From Nocardioides sp. YIM 152315 (lineage in GTDB: Bacteria; Actinomycetota; Actinomycetes; Propionibacteriales; Nocardioidaceae), in assembly GCF_029210375.1 (NCBI RefSeq), contig NZ_JARGER010000013.1, positions 1 to 64,000 of the forward strand: 64,000 bases of DNA. The letters run 5' to 3'. The translations under genes and the position numbers were made by a program. The notes under the pieces are model-generated. The model worked only from the letters and a program-made list of their open reading frames with translations, had not been told where the DNA came from and did not search any database. This document shows, in pieces, positions 56,329-64,000 of the stretch; the first letter of the stretch is position 1; each line of letters starts with the position of its first letter.

Positions 56329-57096
56329 ATGATCGAGCTCCGCACCCCAGCCCAGATCGAGCAGATGCGCCCGGCGGGCGGCTTCGTGGCCGAGGTGATC
56401 ACGGCGCTCGCCGAGCGGGCCGACGTGGGCGTCAACCTGCTCGAGCTCGACGAGCTCGCCCACAAGATGATCCGCGACCGCGGCGCGGAGTCCTGCTACA
56501 TCGACTACCACCCGTCGTTCGGCGCCTCGCCGTTCGGCAAGGTGCTCTGCACCTCGGTCAACGACGCCGTGCTGCACGGGCTCCCCCACGACTACGTCCT
56601 CCGCGACGGCGACCTCCTCTCCGTCGACTTCGCCGCGAACGTCGGCGGCTGGGTCGCCGACTCCGCCCTCAGCGTGGTCGTCGGCACCCCGCGCCCCGAG
56701 GACCTCGAGCTCATCGCGGTCACCGGTCGCGCGCTCGAGGCCGGCATCGGCCAGGCGCAGCCCGGCAACCGGCTCGGCGACATCTCCGCCGCCATCGGCG
56801 ACGTGGCGCGGTCGGCCGGGCTCGGCGTCAACCTGCAGTTCGGCGGGCACGGCGTCGGCCGCACGATGCACGGGGAGCCGCACGTCCCCAACGACGGCCG
56901 CGCGGGGCGCGGGCTCAAGCTGCGTGCGGGCCTCGTGATCGCGATCGAGCCGTGGTTCCTGCACACCACCGACGAGATCTACACCGACGAGGACGGATGG
57001 ACGCTGCGCAGCCAGGACGGCTCACGCGGCGCCCACATGGAGCACACCGTCGCCATCACCGCAGACGGCCCGCTCGTGCTCACCGCGCGTAGCTGA
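56329..57096 (+). CDS. map: Type I methionine aminopeptidase
   Basis: 255 residues. Removes the initiator methionine. The five metal ligands are in SVDFAANVGGWVADSA (two Asp), GHGVGRTMHGEPHVPN (His), IAIEPWF (Glu) and HMEHTVAIT (Glu). Probably a secondary map, as the usual one lies in the ribosomal protein region. Its 3' end overlaps the convergent cyp125 gene by 17 bases. Confidence 0.92.
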   Translation: MIELRTPAQIEQMRPAGGFVAEVITALAERADVGVNLLELDELAHKMIRDRGAESCYIDYHPSFGASPFGKVLCTSVNDAVLHGLPHDYVLRDGDLLSVDFAANVGGWVADSALSVVVGTPRPEDLELIAVTGRALEAGIGQAQPGNRLGDISAAIGDVARSAGLGVNLQFGGHGVGRTMHGEPHVPNDGRAGRGLKLRAGLVIAIEPWFLHTTDEIYTDEDGWTLRSQDGSRGAHMEHTVAITADGPLVLTARS

Positions 57097-58324
57097 CCTG
57101 CAGGTCCTTGATCCCGTTGACCCACGAGTGGCGCAGGCGGCTGGGCGGAGCCACCCGGCTGATGTCGGGTGCGTGGTCGGCGAGGGCGTCGAAGATCACC
57201 CGGATCTCCTGGCGGGCCAGGTTGGCGCCGAGGCAGTAGTGCGCGCCGTGGCCGCCGAACCCGAGCTGTGGGTTCGGGTCGCGCAGGATGTCGAACGTGA
57301 AGGGGTCCTCGAAGACGTCCTCGTCGAAGTTCGCGCTCGCGTAGAACAGCGCCGCGCGCTGGCCCTTCGTGAACTGCACGCCGCCGACCTCGACGTCGTC
57401 GAGCGCGGTGCGCTGGAAGACGCTGACCGGGGTCGCCCACCGGACCACCTCGTCGACCATCGTCGCCGGGCGGTCGCGCTTCCAGATCTCCCACTGCTCG
57501 GGGTTGTCGAAGAACGCGTTCATGCCGTGGGTGATCGCGTTGCGCGTGGTCTCGTTGCCGGCGACCGTGAGCAGGATGACGAAGTAGCCGAACTCGTCGT
57601 CGGTGAGGCCGCGCTCGCCCTTGTGGGCGTTGATGAGCTTGGTGATGAGGTCGTCGCGGGGGTTCGCCTGCCGTTCGGCGGCGAGCATCATCGAGTAGCC
57701 GAGGATCTCCGCGGCCGCGACGTCGTTGTTGCCCGCGTAGTCGGGGTCCTCCCCCGCGAGCATCTGGTTGGACCAGTCGAAGAGCTTGTGCCGGTCCTCC
57801 TGGGGCACGCCGATGAGGTCGGCGATCGCCTGCAGCGGCAGCTCGGCGGCGACGTCCTCGACGAAGTTGCCGGTGCCGCGGCCCTTGGCGTCGTTCACGA
57901 TCTGGGCGGCGCGCTTGACCATCGTCTCCTCGAGCTCGGCGATGGAGCGCGGGGTGAAGCCGCGGGAGACGATCTGGCGGGTCGCCGTGTGCTCGGGCGG
58001 GTCCTGGTTGATCAGGATGACGCGCTGGAGCTCGATCTGCTCGCGGGCCATCTCGGTCGGGAACCGGATGATCGCGCCGTTCTCGTAGGTCGACCAGTTC
58101 CTGCTGTCCTTGGAGATCGCCGCGACGTGCTCGTGGCGGGTCACGGCGTAGTAGCCGGTGCCCGACTCCTCGGTGAAGCCGCTGCGCCACGTCGCGTCCT
58201 GCTCGACCCAGACGATGGGGTGGTGCTGGCGCGCGGCACGGAACTCGTCGTGCGGGATCGCCTGGTGGTTCACGTCGGGGTCGGTGAAGTCGAAGCCCGT
58301 CGGCAGGACGTCGGTTGCGGTCAC
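57080..58324 (-). CDS. cyp125: Cytochrome P450 CYP125 (steroid C26 hydroxylase)
   Basis: 414 residues. Heme motif FGGHGAHYCLG with the ligand Cys near residue 364; I-helix VAGNETTRNAI; ExxR in the K helix (DEVVRWATP carries the EVVR). CYP125 oxidises the terminal side-chain carbon of cholesterol and cholestenone to the acid. Head-to-head with fadA5 exactly as Rv3545c/Rv3546. The GTG start has GGGAG eight bases upstream and a KstR operator further up. Confidence 0.93.
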   Translation of the reverse strand: MTATDVLPTGFDFTDPDVNHQAIPHDEFRAARQHHPIVWVEQDATWRSGFTEESGTGYYAVTRHEHVAAISKDSRNWSTYENGAIIRFPTEMAREQIELQRVILINQDPPEHTATRQIVSRGFTPRSIAELEETMVKRAAQIVNDAKGRGTGNFVEDVAAELPLQAIADLIGVPQEDRHKLFDWSNQMLAGEDPDYAGNNDVAAAEILGYSMMLAAERQANPRDDLITKLINAHKGERGLTDDEFGYFVILLTVAGNETTRNAITHGMNAFFDNPEQWEIWKRDRPATMVDEVVRWATPVSVFQRTALDDVEVGGVQFTKGQRAALFYASANFDEDVFEDPFTFDILRDPNPQLGFGGHGAHYCLGANLARQEIRVIFDALADHAPDISRVAPPSRLRHSWVNGIKDLQVSYAR

Positions 58325-58347
58325 AGTGAGCTCCCTTGAGTGCTGGC

Positions 58348-58361
58348 TGGAACACGTTCTA
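58348..58361. promoter_or_regulatory. KstR-type operator 5 (cyp125 side)
   Basis: TGGAACACGTTCTA, one base off consensus, 24 bases upstream of the cyp125 GTG. Confidence 0.8.
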
Positions 58362-58410
58362 GTGGCAAGAGACTACATACCGAAGGTACGCAGGGGAAGT
58401 TGTCCGGGTC

Positions 58411-58424
58411 GAGAACGTGTTCTA
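58411..58424. promoter_or_regulatory. KstR-type operator 6 (fadA5 side)
   Basis: GAGAACGTGTTCTA, one base off consensus. Its end overlaps the -10 box TAGTTT (58423-58428), which is six bases before the fadA5 ATG. Unlike fadD19/echA19, the cyp125/fadA5 pair has one operator per gene. Confidence 0.82.
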
Positions 58425-58425
58425 G

Positions 58426-59598
<1,173 letters not shown>

Positions 59599-59634
59599 GG
59601 CGGTGCGGCGGGTGGGAGTGTGGGGCCCGCCCTC

Positions 59635-59726
59635 CTGCAGTTTCATCAAGGGATGAAGGCGAAGCCTCGCTTCCCGCCATGAACTCGCCGCGGGATGCGC
59701 GGCTTCATCAAGGGATGAAGGTGAAG
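59635..59726 (+). repeat. Left arm of an inverted-repeat unit
   Basis: About 92 bases that recur, inverted, at 60817-60907. Each arm holds two direct copies of a small hairpin, TTCATCAAGGGATGAAGG (stem CTTCATC/GATGAAG, loop AAGG), here at 59641 and 59703, about 62 bases apart. The bases between the hairpins are also conserved between arms with scattered mismatches. Confidence 0.88.
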
Positions 59727-59767
59727 CGACGCGAGTCGGTTGCCGCGGGGCGGCGCGGTCGCCGTTC

Positions 59768-60709
59768 TCACGCGAGCCGACGGAGTCGCGACCGGACCCG
59801 CTCACCGGTGGCCTGCGGCGCGTCGTAGTCGCGCCACACCAATCGCACCATCGACATTCCGGTGGCCTCGCGCAGCTGGTCCTCGCGAACCTTCTCGCGA
59901 AACACCGCGTCGGCGGCTGTCTCCCCCGGCTTCAGCAGACGTCCGTACTTCACCTTGCCGTCGAACTCACCGAGCAGCCCGTGGTCGGGCCACGCCCAGT
60001 CCGAGGTGCCGAGGAGCGCTCCGGAGGCCGAACGCACGTCGTACTGGAGGACCGGCGCGGGGAGTCCACAGCAACGGAACAGCCATCGCCCACGAGACTC
60101 GCCGACCGACGCGGCCCGCGCATCGGCCATGCGGACGGGAACGTGGAGATGCTGCGTGTAAGGCCAGTGCTCCATCAGCTCGAACCGCCTGAACAACCCG
60201 TCGTGGTCGACGTGTCCCGCGCGGAGGACTCCGTCGAAGATGACGAGCGCGACCTCGTTCGTCGTGCGTGACGCCGTCTCGATCGCACAGCGTTCCGGCA
60301 GCAGCACCGAGAGACCGCCGCTCTCGACCACGTCGCCCTCGATGCACCTGCCTTCGTGGTGGACCACGTCACCCTCGACCCGGCCGGCGCCACCGTCGAG
60401 GCGCGTCACGTGGATCCGGCTGAGATCGCAGCCCCAGATGTCAGCGCCGTGCACGACCAGTCCGGAGACATGGCTGAGCGCGACCGCGTCACCGAGTGAG
60501 TGAGCCACGGCCCGGGCCGTGGCGGCGTGCCTGCCGACCGGGTCGAGGCCGGTCCACTCATCCAGGAAGGTGTAGTAGCCACGTCGGATCCGGTGCCAGG
60601 TGCGGGACCTCATCGCTCGCGCGACGTCGCGGTCCCCGTAGCCGACCGCGCGAGCCTCGGCGCGCGTGAAGAAGCCCTGGGCGGTGACGAGCAGACGGAG
60701 CGGATCCAT
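59768..60709 (-). CDS. AbiEi-like N-terminus fused to a VSR/PD-(D/E)xK nuclease-like domain, inside inverted repeats
   Basis: 313 residues, no close named family. The first 45 residues (TAQGFFTRAEARAVGYGDRD, then WHRIRRGYYTF) look like the winged-helix AbiEi antitoxin N-terminal domain. The last 80 residues hold SDWAWPDHGLLGEFDGKVKY and EKVREDQLREATGMSMVRLV, the D...ExDGK and Lys/Arg pattern of VSR/DUF559-like nucleases. No toxin (AbiEii) gene adjoins. The flanking inverted arms and the place between fadA5 and the SDR pair suggest insertion. A role in DNA cutting or defence is inference only. Confidence 0.75.
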   Translation of the reverse strand: MDPLRLLVTAQGFFTRAEARAVGYGDRDVARAMRSRTWHRIRRGYYTFLDEWTGLDPVGRHAATARAVAHSLGDAVALSHVSGLVVHGADIWGCDLSRIHVTRLDGGAGRVEGDVVHHEGRCIEGDVVESGGLSVLLPERCAIETASRTTNEVALVIFDGVLRAGHVDHDGLFRRFELMEHWPYTQHLHVPVRMADARAASVGESRGRWLFRCCGLPAPVLQYDVRSASGALLGTSDWAWPDHGLLGEFDGKVKYGRLLKPGETAADAVFREKVREDQLREATGMSMVRLVWRDYDAPQATGERVRSRLRRLA

Positions 60710-60816
60710 GCCGGCACCCTGCCGCTCGGCGCCCTCGTCGCGGCGACTGCGGGCCGCTGGTTGTGGAGTACGCCGTCGCCACGTCTCCTGTGGACGGATT
60801 CTGGCCCGGGCGGAGG

Positions 60817-60907
60817 TTCGCCTTCATCCCTTGATGCAGCCGCGGCTCCCTCGGCGAGTTCGTCACGGGAGGCGTGGCTTCGCCTTCATCCCTTGATGAA
60901 ACCGCAG
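60817..60907 (-). repeat. Right arm of the inverted-repeat unit
   Basis: Inverted copy of 59635-59726, with hairpin cores at about 60818-60838 and 60881-60900. The outermost hairpin of each arm is the better conserved. It lies upstream of the AbiEi-like gene and just past the stop of the SDR gene at 60930. No target-site duplication was found outside the arms. Confidence 0.88.
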
Positions 60908-60929
60908 CACGGCGACCACCCACCCACCG

Positions 60930-61811
60930 CTAGGCGCCGTAGACGGGCTCCGGGTCGGGACCCTGAGCGATGAGGTCGCGCAGGGCGGGGCCGACCTCGG
61001 CGGCCTCCCACCTGCGGCCCAGGTCGTGCGCGGGTCCGTGGCGCCAGCCGAGCTCGACGGTCATCGTGCTGCCGTCGATCTCGATCACCCGGCCGGTGAC
61101 GTCGCCGGCGTCCTCGGACGCGAGCCAGGCGACGATCGGCGAGTTGTCCTCGGGCAGCGCCATGGCGGAGGTGTCGAAGGCGCCCTCGGTCATCCGGGTC
61201 CGGGCGACCGGCGCGATGGCGTTGACGGTCACGCCGTAGCGGCCCATCTCCTGGGCGGCGACCAGCGTCATGGCGGCGATGCCCGCCTTGGCGGCCGAGT
61301 ACGTCGTCTGGCCGACCGACCCCTGGAGGCCGGCGCCGGACGACGTGTTGATCACGCGGGCGGCCCGCTGGCGTCCGTCCTTGGCCTCGGCGCGCCAGTA
61401 GGCGCCGGCGTGGCGCAGCGGGGCGAAGTGCCCCTTGAGGTGCACCCGGACGACGGCGTCCCACTCCTCCTCCGCGGTGTTGACGAGCATCCGGTCGCGC
61501 ACGAATCCGGCGTTGTTGACCAGGATGTCGAGCCCGCCGAACGTGTCGATCGCCTGCCGCACCATCGCCTCGGCCTCCGCGAAGTCCGCGACGTCGGCGG
61601 TGTTCACCACCGCGCGGCCACCCGCCGCCGAGATCTCGGCGACCACCGACTCGGCGGGGGTCTCCCCCGTGCCCTCGCCGGCGATGGAGACGCCGTAGTC
61701 GTTGACGACCACCGCGGCACCGTGTCGGGCCAGCTCGAGCGCGTGCGCCCGGCCGATGCCGCGGCCGGCGCCGGTGACGATCGCGACGCGACCCTCGAGG
61801 ATGTTGCTCAT
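60930..61811 (-). CDS. Short-chain dehydrogenase/reductase (Rv3548c-like)
   Basis: 293 residues. NAD(P) motif TGAGRGIG near residue 14, NNAG, catalytic Ser in INTSSGAG and YSAAK. The long N-terminal insertion (GVSIAGEGTGETPAESV) is that of the HSD17B4-type SDRs. Position next to a second SDR and opposite echA20 matches Rv3548c-Rv3549c, in the KstR steroid gene set; exact substrate unknown. Ribosome site GAAGGGACTCTGA. It directly follows the second SDR gene. Confidence 0.88.
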   Translation of the reverse strand: MSNILEGRVAIVTGAGRGIGRAHALELARHGAAVVVNDYGVSIAGEGTGETPAESVVAEISAAGGRAVVNTADVADFAEAEAMVRQAIDTFGGLDILVNNAGFVRDRMLVNTAEEEWDAVVRVHLKGHFAPLRHAGAYWRAEAKDGRQRAARVINTSSGAGLQGSVGQTTYSAAKAGIAAMTLVAAQEMGRYGVTVNAIAPVARTRMTEGAFDTSAMALPEDNSPIVAWLASEDAGDVTGRVIEIDGSTMTVELGWRHGPAHDLGRRWEAAEVGPALRDLIAQGPDPEPVYGA

Positions 61812-62570
61812 TCAGAGTCCCTTCTGCACCAGGAGGAAGGCGGGCGGCTCTCCCCCGCCGTGACAGCCGACGGTCGCACCCGAGACGTACGACGCGAGGT
61901 CGCTCGCGAGGAACGTCGCCACGTGCCCGACCTCGTCGGGCCGGGCCATCCGGCCGAGCGGGATGGTCCGCTCGATCGCGGCGACCGACGCGTCGTCGCC
62001 GTAGTGGTCGTCGGTGTGCTCGGTCCGGCACAGGCCGACGGCGATCGAGTTCACGCGCACCTTCGGCGCCCACTCCATCGCCAGCGACGCGGTCAGCGAG
62101 TCGAGGCCCGCCTTCGCCGCGGCGTACGCCGCGATCGTCGGCGCCGGTCGGCTCGCCGAGATCGACGAGATGTTGACGATCGAGCCCCCCGAGTCCTGCT
62201 CCTGCATCACGGCGTTGGCCGCCTGCGCACAGGCCAGCGGACCCAGGAGGTTCAGGCCCACGATCTTCTCGTGGAAGCGCGGCGACGCGGTCGCCGCGTC
62301 GGACACCGGCGCGCCCCCGGCGTTGTTCACGAGCACGTCGAGCCGGCCCAGCTCGGAGACCGTCCAGCTCACCAGCGCCTGCACTGCCTCCGGGTCGCGG
62401 ACGTCGCAGACCCGGTGCGCCGTGCCCGGCACCGGCTCGACGTCGGATCGCGAGCAGGTCACGACGGACGCCCCCGCGGAGAGCAGCGCGTGCGTGATCC
62501 CGAGGCCGATCCCGCGGGCGCCGCCGGTGACGAGCGCGACGCGCCCGGTGAGGTCCAGAGCCAGTGACAT
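61812..62570 (-). CDS. Short-chain dehydrogenase/reductase (Rv3549c-like)
   Basis: 252 residues. TGGARGIG near residue 15, NNAGG, Ser in NISSISAS and YAAAKAG. Likely acts on a steroid-derived hydroxy- or keto-acyl-CoA. The ATG at 62570 lies seven bases after TACGGT, a leaderless start; the longer frame to 62591 would cross the shared operator and is rejected. Confidence 0.88.
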   Translation of the reverse strand: MSLALDLTGRVALVTGGARGIGLGITHALLSAGASVVTCSRSDVEPVPGTAHRVCDVRDPEAVQALVSWTVSELGRLDVLVNNAGGAPVSDAATASPRFHEKIVGLNLLGPLACAQAANAVMQEQDSGGSIVNISSISASRPAPTIAAYAAAKAGLDSLTASLAMEWAPKVRVNSIAVGLCRTEHTDDHYGDDASVAAIERTIPLGRMARPDEVGHVATFLASDLASYVSGATVGCHGGGEPPAFLLVQKGL

Positions 62571-62577
62571 GCGGACC

Positions 62578-62601
62578 ACCGTACCAAGCAAATGCTAGGT
62601 T
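62578..62601. promoter_or_regulatory. Divergent leaderless promoters with a shared operator
   Basis: The imperfect palindrome ACCAAGCAAATGCTAGGT (62583-62600) is flanked and overlapped by two -10 boxes: TACGGT on the minus strand (62583-62578, seven bases before the SDR ATG) and TAGGTT on the plus strand (62596-62601, seven bases before the echA20 ATG). A repressor there would close both. It is neither a KstR nor a good KstR2 site. Confidence 0.6.
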
Positions 62602-62608
62602 GGCCGAC

Positions 62609-63364
62609 ATGGCCATCACTTCCGAGCTCCGCGCCGACGGGATCCGGGTGGTGACGATGGACCACCCTCCGGTCAACGCGCTGACCGTCCAGGGCTGGTA
62701 CGACGTCGCCGGAGCGCTCGACGACGCCGCGACCGACCTCGACACCAAGGTCGTCGTGCTCCGCGCCGAGGGCCGCGGCTTCAACGCGGGCGTCGACATC
62801 AAGGAGATGCAGCACACGTCCGGGTTCGACGCCCTCGTCGGCGCCAACAGGGGCTGCTACGCGGCGTTCAAGGCGGTCTACGAGTGCGCGGTGCCGGTGA
62901 TCGCGGCCGTCAACGGCTTCTGCCTCGGCGGCGGCGTGGGCCTGGTGGGCAACGCCGACTGCGTGGTCGCGAGCGACGACGCCTACCTCGGCGTGCCCGA
63001 GGTCAACCAGGGCGCCCTCGGTGCGGCCACCCACATGGCGCGGCTCGTGCCCCAGCACATGATGCGCACGCTCTACTTCACCGCCCGCACCATCAAGGCG
63101 TCGGAGCTGGTGCAGTTCGGCAGCGTGCTGGAGGTGGTCCCGCGCGACCGGCTCGACGACGCCGCCCTGAAGGTCGCCGGCGAGATCGCCGCCAAGGACA
63201 CGCGGGTCATCCGCGCCGCCAAGGAGGCGCTCAACGGCATCGACCCGGTCGACGTCAACAAGAGCTACCGGTTCGAGCAGGGGTTCACCTTCGAGCTCAA
63301 CCTCGCCGGTGTCAGCGACGAGCTGCGCGACGAGTTCGCGGGAACGGACAAGAGCAAGCGATGA
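62609..63364 (+). CDS. echA20: EchA20, steroid C/D-ring hydrolase of the crotonase family
   Basis: 251 residues of the crotonase fold: FNAGVDIKEM (oxyanion loop), NGFCLGGGVGLVGNADCV and VPEVNQGALG. EchA20 is known to open the last steroid ring as a CoA thioester hydrolase. Overlaps ipdA by four bases, as Rv3550-Rv3551. Leaderless start. Confidence 0.9.
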   Translation: MAITSELRADGIRVVTMDHPPVNALTVQGWYDVAGALDDAATDLDTKVVVLRAEGRGFNAGVDIKEMQHTSGFDALVGANRGCYAAFKAVYECAVPVIAAVNGFCLGGGVGLVGNADCVVASDDAYLGVPEVNQGALGAATHMARLVPQHMMRTLYFTARTIKASELVQFGSVLEVVPRDRLDDAALKVAGEIAAKDTRVIRAAKEALNGIDPVDVNKSYRFEQGFTFELNLAGVSDELRDEFAGTDKSKR

Positions 63365-64000
63365 GCAAGGGACCACGCGACAAGCGGATGTCGATCGACG
63401 AGGTCGTCGGCGAGCTGAAGGACGGGATGACCATCGGCATCGGCGGCTGGGGCGCGCGCCGCAAGCCGATGGCGCTGGTCCGGGCGATCCTCCGCAGCGA
63501 CCTGAGGGACCTGACGATCGTCAGCTGGGGCGGCGCCGACGTCGGCCTCCTGGCCCGCGCCGGCAAGATCCGCAAGCTCGTCTTCGCCTTCGTCTCCCTC
63601 GACTCGGTGCCGCTGGAGCCGAACTTCCAGAGGGCCCGCCAGGACGGCACCATCCCCGAGCTCGTCGAGCTCGACGAGGGCATGTTCCAGGCCGGCCTGC
63701 AGGCCGCCGCGCAGCGGCTGCCCTTCCTTCCCATGCGAGCCGGGCTCGGCTCCGACGTGCTGGTCAACCAGCCGTGGATCAAGACGGTGACCAGCCCGTA
63801 CGCCCCCTCTGATGGGCAGAGTGGGGAAGAGCTCGTCGCCGTGCCCGCGTTGAACCTCGACGCCGCCCTGGTGCACATGAACCGCGCCGACCAGCACGGC
63901 AACGCGACGTACCTCGGTCCGGACCCCTACTTCGACGATCTCTTCTGCATGGCCGCCGATCGCGCCTACGTCTCCTGCGAGCAGGTCGTCGACACCGCGG
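63361..64000 (+). CDS. ipdA: IpdA, CoA-transferase-like alpha subunit, 3' end beyond the window
   Basis: The first 213 residues are seen. The glycine-rich start DGMTIGIGGWGARRKP and LVSWGG-type segment (LTIVSWGGADVG) are those of the class I CoA-transferase alpha chain. IpdAB hydrolyses COCHEA-CoA, a late steroid-ring product. The family's Glu-active site is in the beta subunit, which would lie beyond the right edge. ATG overlaps the echA20 stop. Confidence 0.9.
   Translation, partial: MSKGPRDKRMSIDEVVGELKDGMTIGIGGWGARRKPMALVRAILRSDLRDLTIVSWGGADVGLLARAGKIRKLVFAFVSLDSVPLEPNFQRARQDGTIPELVELDEGMFQAGLQAAAQRLPFLPMRAGLGSDVLVNQPWIKTVTSPYAPSDGQSGEELVAVPALNLDAALVHMNRADQHGNATYLGPDPYFDDLFCMAADRAYVSCEQVVDTA

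Noticed and set aside
59768..60709. Complete AbiE toxin-antitoxin system
   Set aside because: No AbiEii nucleotidyltransferase gene adjoins; only the antitoxin-like N-terminus is visible.
59600..60930. Target-site duplication or insertion-sequence ends around the inverted-repeat unit
   Set aside because: No matching short direct repeats were found outside the arms and there is no transposase.
62583..62596. KstR2 operator
   Set aside because: ACCAAGCAAATGCT fits AnCAAGnnCTTGnT only in the left half; two key bases of the right half differ.

Overview
The window is high-GC actinobacterial chromosome, most likely Nocardioides or a close relative (Nocardioidaceae). The grounds are strong G/C third-position bias, many GTG starts, numerous leaderless promoters, and two gene blocks whose order matches Mycobacterium tuberculosis H37Rv: pgsA2-DUF881-sbp-DUF881-gcvH-garA-Rv1828-Rv1829-Rv1830-gcvP, and parts of the cholesterol-catabolism cluster (fadD19/echA19; Rv3520c-Rv3521-ltp4-ltp3; cyp125/fadA5; Rv3548c-Rv3549c/echA20-ipdA). 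Locus names are quoted from memory of that genome; no search was run. No tRNA, rRNA or CRISPR was seen.

Layout. 1-8.2 kb: a cut-off acidic-tail protein, two small unknown proteins, an MFS transporter, a class V aminotransferase, pepN with fdhD, and a DinB protein. 8.5-17.4 kb: an alpha/beta hydrolase, sbcD-sbcC DNA-end nuclease, a methyltransferase, a PNPOx-like protein, and the tldD-tldE protease pair. 17.5-19.7 kb: three unrelated small secreted proteins. 19.7-32.7 kb: a serine beta-lactamase-like hydrolase, then gcvP behind a glycine riboswitch, two MerR regulators, a DUF151 protein, a GarA-type FHA protein, gcvH, the DUF881/sbp/DUF881/pgsA2 group and two CNNM-CBS membrane proteins. 32.9-35.6 kb: an exported DUF1800-DUF1501 pair. 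35.6-64 kb: a steroid (cholesterol-type) degradation region. It is interrupted by a sugar ABC/GH3/LacI cassette (40.6-47.2 kb), a cytochrome b561-like protein, a class F sortase, a ClgR/PopR-type regulator with a clpP pair plus map (54.6-57.1 kb), and a solo AbiEi/nuclease-like gene inside inverted repeats (59.6-60.9 kb).

How the genes work together. Six palindromes matching the KstR operator (TAGAACnnGTTCTA) precede the steroid genes, several overlapping the -10 box of a leaderless promoter. This points to one regulon for side-chain activation (FadD19-like ligase, EchA19-like hydratase), side-chain oxidation and cleavage (CYP125, FadA5, Ltp3/Ltp4 with a DUF35 partner, LLM oxidoreductase) and the first gene of unknown substrate at 35.7 kb. 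The C/D-ring genes (two SDRs, EchA20, IpdA) use a different shared palindrome. The sugar cassette has its own LacI-type operator. The ClpP pair and its neighbouring regulator carry matching palindromes and look like a self-contained proteolysis module.

The most unusual feature is the approximately 1.27 kb unit at 59635-60907. Two inverted arms of about 91 bp, each holding two copies of a small hairpin, flank a single gene with an AbiEi-type N-terminus and a nuclease-like C-terminus. It sits between fadA5 and the SDR pair, where M. tuberculosis carries ddn.
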